A DNA stretch of 64,000 nt, taken from Sapria himalayana. Its lineage: Eukaryota > Streptophyta > Magnoliopsida > Malpighiales > Rafflesiaceae. Within the stretch, counting starts at the first letter, position 1. Every line of letters begins with the position of its first letter. This document shows positions 37,858 to 47,532 of this stretch, piece after piece. The notes under the pieces were generated by a model. The model saw nothing but the letters and a program-made list of their open reading frames with translations, had not been told where the DNA came from and made no database searches. The stretch covers positions 1-64,000 of the forward strand of contig JAREIK010016203.1 in assembly GCA_029783825.1 (NCBI GenBank). Reading direction: 5' to 3'. A program made the translations under genes and the position numbers.

Positions 37858-40800
37858 ATGAGCTCAGAACGTTAGTGGATGTATAGATGGGTTATTAATG
37901 GTTTTTTGAATAAATATTTTTTTGACTGGGCTTGAAACTTTCATCAATTTTGCATGTAGTCAATCGAGATTGATGGATGGAGAAAAAATTAAATGTCCAT
38001 ATAATCATTGCAAGTGTCTAGGATATCCCTTTTCTTGATGCACACACTATAAGATATCATTTGGCTAAATATGGCTTTGTGCCAAAATATTTTGTTTGGA
38101 TTTATCATGGGGAAAGTACAATGGCTCTAAATATTGACCAAAATGTGAGTATTGAATCATTTGCTTGTGGTGAAGAACCATCAAACACATACCATAGAAT
38201 GATCACGGAAGCTGTTGGTGCTGACTTCAATATAGATTACGTGGATGAACCACCTAATCCTAAAGCTCAGAAATTTTATGAAATGCTTAAAGCTGCAGAT
38301 AAAAATTATGGCCTATTTGTAAAACACATTCGTAATTGTCACTTGTGGCTCGACTAATAAGGATTAAGTCAGAAAATCATATGTCTAAAAAATTATTTGA
38401 TCAGGTGACAGAACTGATGAAAAAAATTGTTCCAGTTAATAATTTGAACACTAATAACTTTTACAACACTAAAAAGTTACTACGAGGAATGGGTCTACCA
38501 GGGGAAAGAATTGATTGTTGTTTAAATGGATGCATGTTATATCGGGGTGGTGAAAGTGATTTAAATAGCTGTAAGTTTTGTTATCATCCTCAATTTAGGA
38601 AGACACCTCATGTTGTCGATACGCGACAAAAATTGAAGGTTGTCTATATGAAGATGTATTATTTTCCATTAATTCCTCGATTACAAAGACTATATGCATC
38701 AAATACTAAAGTAAATGATATGAGGTGGCATTCTGAGCATGTGGTTGAAGAAGGGGTAATGCGTCATCCAACATATTCACCTGCTTGGAAGCATTTTAAA
38801 TATATACATCAAGATTTTTTGGAAAGTCGAAATGTGAGTTTGGGTCTCTACATTGATTGATTTCAGTCATTTGGGCAATCTGAACAATAATATTCAACAT
38901 GACCAGTGATAGTGATGCCTTATAACTTGCCTTCGTGGTTGTGTATGAAGGAGCAATATATGTTTTTGTCAATATTGATTCTAGGGCCAAAAAAACTGAA
39001 AGAGATGCTGGATGTTTTCTTACAGCCTCTTATTTCAGAGTTAAATCATTTATGAAATGTTGGCTTGAATACCTATGATATCTCAAAGAAGTAAAATTTC
39101 ATTATGCTGGCAATCTTTATATGGATGGTAAGTGACATTCCTGCATATTCAATGTTGTCTAGCTAGAGTACTACAAGATGATTTGCATGCCCGTATTGCA
39201 TGACAAATTTTGATGCATTTACCCTCAAATTTAGTGATAAACAGTCATGGTTTGGTAACCATCATAAGTTTCTACCTACGAATCATTCTTTTCAAAGAAA
39301 TATAACTACATTTCGAAAAAATAAAACTGTGATGACAGTTGCACCAGTAATTTATTCAGGAGATGATATTATGACAGAGATTCATAGTTTGGGTTTGAAG
39401 AAGGCAAATGAAAAGGAAGCTACTAGAAGTAATTGACAAATAGGCAAATTATTTGGGTGGAGGAATTGTAGTATATTTTGGCACTTGGCCTATAGGAATT
39501 CCAATTTAATTCATCATAACTTAGATGTAATGCATATTGAAAAATATATTTTTGACAATGTTTTCAACACTGTCCTTAATGTAGATGGAAAAACAAAAGA
39601 CACTTTAAAATCAAGACAAGAGTTGAATGATTACTGTCAGCATTCGGAAATGAATCTGAATGAGGAAATAGAAAAATTCTTTAAAGATTTCTACCCACTT
39701 GATAAGAAGGCAAGATAGATATTATGTGAATGGGTTAAAAATTTGAAATTATTTGATGGATATGTGTGAAATATGGGTAGATGCGTGGATATAAAGAATC
39801 TTAAGTTATTTGGAATGAAAAGTCATGACTGTCATGTATTTATGTAAAGATTAATACCAATTGCATTCAGTGAATTACTTGTTCAAAGTGTTTGGAAGGT
39901 CGTTACAGAATTTAGGTTGTTTTTTAAATAGTTAACTACAACCACAATCAAAATAGATGACATGGTGAGGCTAGAGAATGAAATTCTACTTATTATTTGT
40001 AAGCTTGAACGGATATTCCCTCCGAGTTTTTTTGACTCGATGGTGCATTTGCCGGTCCATTTGGCATGTGAAGCAAGGATTGCAGGCCCAAAGCAATTCA
40101 GGTGTATGTATCCTTTTGAAAGGTAAATACATATAATTTGATGTGTTTTATTATTTAGTACTTTAAGTATTATTGTTATTTAATCTAATTGAAACCTATC
40201 ATTATGGATGTAGGTATCTTCGTAAGTAAAAATTCAATGTTAGAAACTAGGAAAAAGTTGAAGGTTCAATTTGCAATGCATATTTAGTAGAAGAAGGATC
40301 ATTATTTTGTTCTTATTATTTTGAGGATCATGTCAATACAAAGAATAGAAATGTGCTACGGAATGATGAAGGTCATGTGATAGCAGAAGATGATTCTATG
40401 GACAAACTATATATCTTCAAGCACCCTGTAAGAGCATTTGGAAGAAGAATGAAAAGATGTATGATAGATGATGAGTACAAAGCGACCCGGAGCTATGTTT
40501 TACTTAATTGTGAGGAGGTTGCACCATATATTGAGTATGTATACCCAAAATGGTTGCATGTCTAATCATAGTTTAATTTTATCTTTAATAGGATTCTTAA
40601 AAATTGATATACAATTTTTTCTCTCTTTTTATATTTGTTGAGTATTTATGTTGAGCAGTTAAAATATAGACATCCAGCAATTTTTAGCAATGATGTTGAT
40701 TATATGCTAGAAATTAAATTTTCGAATTGGTTAAAAAATTATGTGAGAATAATTAAGTTTTATATTTTTGAATTATTTAATTCATTAGTATCTTTTATTT

Positions 40801-41547
40801 GTTAATATCATTTTTAAGTTATGTCACAGGTAATTGATCCTTCAAATGGAGATTCAAATATTTTCATTCAGTATCTAAGTAAAGGACCGTTTAGATATGT
40901 GACAACCTATCCTGGGTATTTTGTTAATGGATATAAATTTCACACAATCGGGCACAGTTCTTCTAAAATAATAATGAATAGTTGTGTATGCATTAAAGGC
41001 TCGGGTTATAGTGCAGATGAGATTAATTATCAGGGACAACTCAATGAAGTTATTGAGTTGGAGTATCCTGGACTCAAAAATAACAAGATTGTATTATTTA
41101 AGTGCAAGTCATTTAATCCTACATGAAATGTGGGCACAAAGATTCATTCAGATTAAAAGCTAGTGAATGTTAACCATAATTACATATATAATCGATATGA
41201 GCCATTTATTATGGTAGTTTAAGCCACTGAGGTATATTATTGTATCTCGTGATAAGAGAGATTGGTGGGCAATTTGCAATATCAAAGATCGATCAAAATT
41301 TGATATACCAACATCGTAACAAAGAAGTACAGACTTAGAAATTGCACTAGCATTCTAGGAAGATGACATAAATAATATTGAGCCTTTGAATGTAGATGAA
41401 GATCCAGGAAATTTAAGTGACTAAAATGGTGCCACAACAAAAATTGAAGATGATCAATTTCTATTTGAAGATGTGTTCAAACTTCTATTGGAATCAGACA
41501 AAATATCAGAAGATCCATTGGAGGATGACAGTGATGTCGATAATTAA
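37858..41547 (+). pseudogene. TNP2-type CACTA transposase, element E
   Basis: The start at ATG 37858 begins MSSER and is homologous to the start of element A's gene. Transpos_assoc region: to about 38125, ending WIYHGES. TNP2 core: DFNIDYVDEPPNPKAQKFY, then NNLNTNNFYNTKKLLRGMGL, CMLYRGGESDLNSCKFC and LQRLYASNTKVNDMRWH (to 38860). It continues with FDAFTLKFSDKQSWFGNHH (39200-39436) and HNLDVMHIEKYIFDNVFNT (39485-39718), followed by KLFGMKSHDCHVFM near 39820. DUF4218-like: LERIFPPSFFDSMVHLPVHL near 40000 and a block at 40353-40534 ending NCEEVAPYIE. DUF4216-like: 40821-41250 with NEVIELEYPGL. The acidic tail ends EDDSDVDN, stop 41545-41547. Introns with GTAAAT...GATGTAG-like borders split the gene, and several in-frame stops show decay. 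Confidence 0.88.
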
Positions 41548-41687
41548 ATTGTTATAATTTTATTATAAATTTAAACTATCAATGACTTTTTATATTTTGT
41601 TGAAACCTATCGGTGTGTTTTATTTGAAAATAAATGCTTGTTCATCATATCCTTATTTCTTGTTCTATGTTTTATTTTGTACAGTAG

Positions 41688-43547
41688 ATGGTGTCTAAAA
41701 GATGTGGATGTGGGGGAGTTGGACGTGGACATAGAAATGAACAAAATTCATCTATTATGTTACATCATGTTGCAGAATTAGTACCATCTCATACCCACCA
41801 TATCTAGACTTAAACATCACAATCACTATCTTCATTTCTATCACCATCACCATCTTTGAGACCTCTACTATCACATTTATTAGATGTAAGCCCACCACTC
41901 ATTGTGCTTTCTACACACACTTTTGATCCATCTCTTTCTTCTGCACCGCATTTTACACTGATTGTTCCCCCATTTATAATACCAATGACATCATCAAATG
42001 CTGTGCCTTCCTTTACAATTAGTGTAAAGTTAGAAATTGAGATTGTGGATGAGAGGTAAAAGATATAAGTAAAAATGAATTGAAAAAAAAATTTTGATGT
42101 TATTGTCAGTGGTTTTTTTTAATATTGTTATGATTTGCTATTTTCAATGTTATTTTTTTATTTGTACAGTTTTATTCTATCTCACACGTGTTCGACTATA
42201 ATTATAATGGCTTTCAAGAAAATGACTGATTCTAAAGCTTTTACGTGGAAGAAAGTTCCCGAATCGACAAGAAAGTCATATTTTAATGACTTTTGGGTAA
42301 AAATAACAAAACAAGAGCATTGAAAAATATTTATCTAATTACTTAACTTTTATGTTGGTTATTATTCAAGTAGTAAATAATTATGTTCTTGTAGTTAATA
42401 TAAATTTTTTTGTCATTTTTCTATTTATAGAATCAGTGCACATTGGCACCCAAATTTGATGGAAAGATAAAGTCATTATGGGAGATCAAAGCTACTCAAA
42501 GATATTCTGATTTTATCCATAAATTAAAGAAAATGAATGAAAGGCCTGCTTTTATATTCGAGGAAGATTGGCCCAAGTGGCTTAATTATTGGGACGAGCC
42601 AAATGTGAAGAAAAAAATCAGATATTGCCCGTAAAAATCGATGAAGTGAGGTAGCTGGACTAGGTACAGAAATCTGTCGACACACTGGAGGTTCAAAGTC
42701 GTGCATTGAGCATGCTAGAGATTTGGTACAAATTTAAAATTCTAAACATTTCTATATTTTGTGGTTGTCCTAAAAGTCTAATTATTAAAATCTATGCATG
42801 GTTTTATTAATTTTGTTAAATTTTTTTATTATTTGTTTTTTAAGACTTAATAAAAACAAATTCTAGGCTGGAGAATTGGGTCGAGATCTACATTTTTATG
42901 AGATTTTCAAGAAGATGCATGTGAAGAAAGTGGATGGTCAGTATGTTGATAACAAGTCTCATATGATTGATGTAAGAAATTGTTATATTAATTATATTTT
43001 ATAAAACAACAGTACATTATGAAAATTGTTGAATACAAAATATTTATTTTATTTTTTGTATATCTAGAATAATTTTTTCTCTATTTTATCTCAGGACCTA
43101 ATAGAGGAACGTGTGATAGCTGCTCATCAAAAAGTCGTGGGTTCTATGGATCTTCAACCAATTGAGTATGATCCTATTTATTTGGAGATAATAAGAGGTC
43201 AAAAAAGCAGCGAGTGTATGAGAATCGGCTCTAAGGGAGTCGCATTTTGTTGTAGGAGTCGTGCTTCTAATTCACTTGTCTTGGCAAAGGTGGATGAGGT
43301 GGTCAAACAACAAGCACTGGAAATAAATGAACATATAGTAGTTATGAAGACCAAAATGAAAAAGAAAAATGAGCAGATAACTAATTTGATGGAAGAAATG
43401 CAAGAAATTAAAAAAATGAATAATGAGATGAAAGAAATTAAAAATGTAATGCAGTAGAAGATGTCCTATATTGAGTCACAGTTAGGGCCATTGGTACAAT
43501 AGATAGCATTCAGAGATCCAGCTAGGAATCCTCGCAGGAGAGGTTAA
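41688..43547 (+). pseudogene. CACTA second gene (PF03004-like, coiled-coil C-terminus), element E
   Basis: Five exons can be read: 41688-42055 (after acceptor TTGTACAG; MVSKRCGCGGVGRGHRNE), 42170-42296 (FTWKKVPESTRKSYFNDFW), 42431-42725, 42867-42971 and 43095-43547. The third carries WPKWLNYWDEPNVKKK, then after a frameshift RHTGGSKSCIEHARD, the conserved HTGGS motif. The fourth has AGELGRDLHFYEIFKKMH, with TTCTAG acceptor and GTAAGA donor. The fifth begins DLIEERVIAAHQ and ends in a coiled coil of NEQITNLMEEMQEIKKMNNE type. Two in-frame TAG codons interrupt the last part; comparison with element C shows that the family protein ends NPRR(R/K)G. The likely role is binding of subterminal repeats together with TNP2. 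Confidence 0.82.
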
Positions 43548-43924
43548 CATTTCCTACAAATTATGAGGATGATTGAGTATAAGAATTATATCCGAACTGT
43601 TATTTATTTTTATCTGTGTAGCAAAAAATTATGATATTTTTTTGCAAGTTTCTATTTTTTTTATCCTGGTTTTATTCTTTGCTTTTCTGATTAACCAAAT
43701 TATAAATCTTTGTTGGACACATTATGTGAGACAAAAGAAAAAATTCTGATTCAAAGCATTCAGACATTACCATGGTCCTAGTGCATGGGTCCCATTTTTA
43801 TCGATTTCAACATTATCAAAAAGAGTGCAAGTTTATCTTATCTTCATTATTCTAAAAACATGTTATTTGTGCACTCTCTTTATCTCTAAAAATAATTGTT
43901 GGATATCTTTTGGATTTTTGTTGA
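43548..43924. other. 3' flank of the second gene, no further gene seen
   Basis: AT-rich non-coding sequence. It is homologous in inverted orientation to about 47160-47530 of element C, so it belongs to the transposon. Confidence 0.55.
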
Positions 43925-44061
43925 AGCTGTATGATAATGAACTTTAATCTGTGTTTGTTCATGTCTATAAAATTTGTATATATATATATGTGTGAATATG
44001 TTTTTGTGTCTCTGGATTCTTTGGGTAAAGTTTTAGTCTATTATAGGTATGTAAAAGCCAC

Positions 44062-44400
44062 TTTTTAGTAGTGGTAGTCGTGGCAGAAGCAGTATTGCCA
44101 GTAGCAGCGGCAACAACGGTGGCACCAGTAGTGATAGTAGTGGTGGCAGCTAAGGCAGCGATGGAAGCAGTGGCGCCCGCGGCCGCCACTACCGTGGTGG
44201 TAGCCACTATGGTGGTGGGGGTGGTGGTGGCAACATTGGCAGCAGTGGCAGTGGCAGTGACATCGGCAGTGACTGTGGTAGCTAGCGGCATAGATAGCAG
44301 TAGTGGTAAAGATAGCAGTGGCGGCAGCATCTGCAAGAGAACCAGTGGTATCTACGGCAGGAGTGGTAGCGAGAGCTCTGACAATGGCAACAAATGTGGT
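44062..44400 (+). repeat. Degenerate RGY-triplet tract, element E
   Basis: The tract has a strict three-base rhythm in which the middle base of each triplet is almost always G, flanked by a purine and a pyrimidine (AGT, GGT, AGC, GGC). It is far richer in G and C than its surroundings. Open frames here encode Ala/Val-rich or Ser/Gly-rich peptides depending on frame. No frame is favoured across copies, so I do not call a protein. Confidence 0.9.
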
Positions 44401-44678
44401 ATATACGTACGTATATAGTTAGTATATACGTATATATAATACTACAATATTTTATGTACATATATACTCATTATATATATGTACTCAATATATATGTACG
44501 CATAATACTATAGTTTATATGAACATATGCTACAGTTTATATGTACATATACTACATTAATACATTTACGAGTGAAATGCTAGTATATGTACATATTTAC
44601 TGCAACAATATATATTTACCAAAACATTGTTTTTATTTATTTATTTTGATTTTATTTGGTGGTTTAACTTTTGTACAG

Positions 44679-44869
44679 ATATGGTACCACATTTTTTTCC
44701 ATATGAAGCTTGTATAAGTGAAGACATATTTCAACAAATATTAAGCATCGTGACTCGGACAGCATTTTCAGAGCAGAAAGTTGGTGATCGGAGGATCAGA
44801 GGGAGAGAAATCAACGTAAATGCATTAAAAGATTATACTTTATGCACAATCGGTATATACATTGATTAA
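44679..44869 (+). CDS. Terminal exon-like 191-bp block of the 3' module (element E)
   Basis: This follows the acceptor-like TTTTGTACAG and reads MVPHFFPYEACISEDIF... to ...DYTLCTIGIYID and TAA at 44867-44869, open throughout. The inverted copy in element C (46100-46290) is also exactly 191 bp, starts after an acceptor-like CTTATAG and ends at the same TAA, with one internal stop. Element D has a longer copy. I do not recognise the peptide. Constant length, a shared splice-like border and a shared stop suggest the last exon of a transposon transcript. The upstream exon is uncertain. Confidence 0.45.
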
Positions 44870-44887
44870 TAAGATATAATATATTTC

Positions 44888-45066
44888 ACTACATGAAAAA
44901 TTCCATATAGCTTGGGAAAAATCCCATATAGCTACGGATCGTGTCCCTTTATAAAGTGCTTATTGCTAAATTTTAGCTACGGAATTTTCCCTAGCTAAAA
45001 AATTTGCTACGGAAAATTCCCTTGCTAAAAAAGAAAAATTCCATTGCTAAAATAGCAAGATAAACG
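44888..45066. repeat. Terminus and short subterminal array of CACTA C
   Basis: CACTACATGAAAAATTCC is followed by alternating TAGCTACGGA / TTCCCTAGCTAAAA words. The array is under 200 bp, compared with over 1.1 kb at the 5' end of element E. Confidence 0.85.
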
Positions 45067-45067
45067 A

Positions 45068-45119
45068 AAAATTTCATCACTTATAGAAGCTTTGTATGTG
45101 GAACAATGCGGCATTATAT
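45068..45119 (-). pseudogene. Truncated terminal exon of first 3' module, element C
   Basis: After an acceptor-like CTTATAG (minus strand) the reading is IMPHCSTYKASISDEIF, matching the start of the 191-bp block in element E. After about 50 bp it runs into the subterminal array, so the exon was cut by the element's end. The fused reading continues into the array before stopping. Confidence 0.5.
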
Positions 45120-45369
45120 CTATAAGAAAATTAAACCACTCAGTCAAAAAAAAAGTTATGTTTTGATACATATATAAACTTGTAATATTTATGTAAATAT
45201 ATACTAGTAATTCATTCATAGATATATTACTATAGTATATGTACATATAAACAATAGTATTATGTGTACATATAATCTGAGTACAAATATACTCAGTATA
45301 TGCTTACATAAAATACTACAGTATTATATGTACGCAAATACTGACTATATACGTAAGTATATACCACAT

Positions 45370-45800
45370 TTGTTGTCGTTCCTGATGCTCATGCTGTCAC
45401 TGCCGCCCCTGCTGCTGCTGCCTCCACTGCCACCACTGCCACCCCTGCTATTGCTGCCTCCGTTGCCGCCGCTGCCGCTGCCGCTGCTGCCGCTACTGTC
45501 GCAAATGTCGTCGTAGCCACCGCATCCTTCATTGTCTCCACTGCAATAGCTGTCGATGCTGTCATTGCTCCCATCACTGCCATCGCTGCCTCCGCTACCT
45601 CAGCTGCCTCCACTACAGCCATTGCCTTCGCTTCCATGGCTACCATCATAGCTGCTGCTGCCACCCCTACCGATGACGATGTAGGCCCTGCTGCTGCCGC
45701 TACCGCTGCAGCCGCTTCTTGAGCCACTACCACCTCTGCCATCACTATCGCTACTGCCGCCATTACTATCATCGCTGACGCAGCTACCTTTGATGATAAT
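45370..45800 (-). repeat. Degenerate RGY-triplet tract, first module of element C
   Basis: Triplet-periodic, GC-rich tract in the same orientation relative to the element as in E but with a different internal sequence and length. Conserved borders: GCAACAAATGTGGTAT-like word on one side, GTATGTAAAAGC on the other (minus-strand sense). Confidence 0.88.
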
Positions 45801-46099
45801 ATGCTTTTACATACCTATAATATGCTAAAACTCTACTAAAAATTTTTGGAGAAACACAAGCATATTCACAAATATATAAAAACACTTATTATAGACATGA
45901 ACAAACAAAAATTACTGTTGAATGTAATACAGTTAAAAAATATTTAATTAAATAATTTAATATTTTAAAAATAAATTTACGAAAAACATAAACTATAAAT
46001 GGAAATTTTAAATTAAAAAAAATTAATTCAATAACTTATTCTAATACAATATTTTAAATAAAAAAAACAAAAAAATATTAAAAATTATATTACATCTTA
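45801..46099. other. AT-rich spacer joining two 3' modules of element C
   Basis: It begins with the conserved 120-bp stretch containing the donor-like GTATGT and continues as an AT-rich linker. A linker with the same order of words is present in element D at 60640-60925. Confidence 0.6.
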
Positions 46100-46290
46100 T
46101 TAATCAATGTATCTACCGAATGTGCATAAAGTATAATCTATCAATGCATTGATTTTGCTTTGTCTCTCACTGTTCCTCCGATCACCAACTTTCCACTACG
46201 AAAATGCTATCCGAGTCATGGTGCTTCGTGTTTGTTGAAATATGTGTTCACTTATACAAGCTTTGTATGGAAAATAATGTGGTGCCATAT
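46100..46290 (-). pseudogene. Terminal exon-like 191-bp block, second module of element C
   Basis: Minus-strand copy of the block at 44679-44869: identical length, acceptor-like CTTATAG just upstream, reading MAPHYFPYKACISEHIFQQ... to ...DYTLCTFGRYID then TAA, with one internal TAG after the AFS residues. Function unknown. Confidence 0.55.
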
Positions 46291-46549
46291 CTATAAGAAA
46301 TTTAAACTACCAAATCAAAACAAAATAAATAAAAAATAACTATGTTTTGATAAATATATATTGTTGGAGTAAATATGTACATATATACTAGCATTTCACT
46401 CGTACAGTTATTACTTCAGTATATGTACATATAAACTACAATATCATGCGTACATATGTACTGAGTACATATATATACTTAGTATATATGTACATAAAAT
46501 ACTATAGTATTATATCTATGTATATACTGACTATATACGTATGTATATA

Positions 46550-47020
46550 CCACATATGTTGTCGTTGCTGCTGCTCCCACTACCACTGTTGCTCCTGCTA
46601 CCACTACTACTCCCGCTACCACTGCCACTCCTACCATAGTTGCAGCTACCGCTCCTACCACTAGTGCTACTACCGCTACCACTACCGCTACCACTACCAC
46701 TACCACTACAGCTGTCGATGCCGCTCTCGCTGGCGCTGCTCTCGCTATGGCTACTACTACCACTGTCGGTGCTTCAGCTGCCACTGCCACAGTAGCCGGT
46801 GCTGCCGCTGCCGCTCCTGCCGCCTCCACTGCTACTGTCGAAGTCGCTGCTGCCGCCACTGCCTCTTCTTCCGTTGCTACCGCTTTTGCCACGGCAACCT
46901 CAGCTGCCACTGATTTTGCCTCAGCCACTGCTACCGATGCTGTAGTTGTTGCCGCCACTGCCTGTTCCACTGTCGCCATAACCATTGCTGTCGTCTCTTC
47001 CGCTAGTGCCACTGCTGATT
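46550..47020 (-). repeat. Degenerate RGY-triplet tract, second module of element C
   Basis: About 470 bases with triplet rhythm, GC-rich, bordered by the same two conserved words as the other copies. Its internal triplet order cannot be aligned with the first module's tract beyond the period itself. Confidence 0.88.
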
Positions 47021-47532
47021 ATGAGCTTTTACATACCTATAATAGGCTAAAACTCTACTCAAAAAATTAAGAGACTCAAAAACATATTCACAGATATATA
47101 AAAACAATTATTATAGACATTGACAAACACAAATTAATGTTTATTCTCAAACAGCTTCACCAAAAATCCAAAAGATGTACAGAAATTATGTTTAGAGATA
47201 AAGAGAGTGCAAAAATATAAGGTTTTTTAGAAAAATAAAGATTAGATAAGCTAGCCCTCCTTTTGATAGAGCGAAAATCGGTAAATATGGGACCAATGCA
47301 TTGGAAGGATCGTGGAAATGTCTGAATGATTTGAATCAATTTTTTTATTTTCTCTCAAATAATGTGTCCTGCAATGATTAATAATTTGGTTAATCAAAAA
47401 AGTAAAGAACAAAACCTAAAAAAATATATACTCGCAACAAAATATCATAATTATTTACTACACATGGTCAAAAATAAATTAAGTTCAGAAATAATTCTTA
47501 TACTCAATCATCCTCATAATTTATATGGAAAG
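47021..47532. other. 3' flank of second gene, element C
   Basis: Holds the conserved donor stretch (about 47025-47150) and non-coding sequence homologous in inverted orientation to 43548-44040 of element E. Confidence 0.55.

Larger units (their letters stand above)
43925..44869 (+). repeat. 3' module of CACTA E (donor, RGY tract, spacer, terminal exon)
   Basis: The module has four parts in order: a conserved stretch of about 120 bp ending TATTATAG then GTATGTAAAAGC (donor-like, 44047); an RGY-triplet tract (44062-44400); a spacer of ATACTATAGT/ATGTACATAT words (44400-44660); and a 191-bp block (44679-44869) after the acceptor-like TTTTGTACAG. The same four-part module, in opposite orientation, occurs twice in element C and once plus a fragment in element D. 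Confidence 0.8.
28625..44887 (+). mobile_element. CACTA transposon E, large plus-strand copy, 3' end missing
   Basis: The 5' terminus reads TACTACAAGAAAATATCG, one base off the CACTACAAGAAAA ends typical of plant CACTA elements (first C replaced by T). Order: a ~60-bp subterminal array (28640-29775), AT-rich leader with microsatellites, satellite (34640-36920), CT tract, TNP2 gene (37858-41547), second gene (41688-43547), and a 3' module with an RGY-triplet tract and terminal exon (43925-44869). Sequence stops at 44887, where the terminus of element C starts in opposite orientation. No 3' subterminal array of E is present. At over 16 kb it is large for the class, mainly because of the leader region. 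Confidence 0.82.

Noticed and set aside
46479..47012. Ala/Val-rich frame of 177 codons resembling a low-complexity secreted or antifreeze-type protein
   Set aside because: It is one frame of the RGY-triplet tract. The equivalent open frame differs among the four copies (Ala/Val in some, Ser/Gly in others) and internal order is not conserved, so protein-level selection is not supported.
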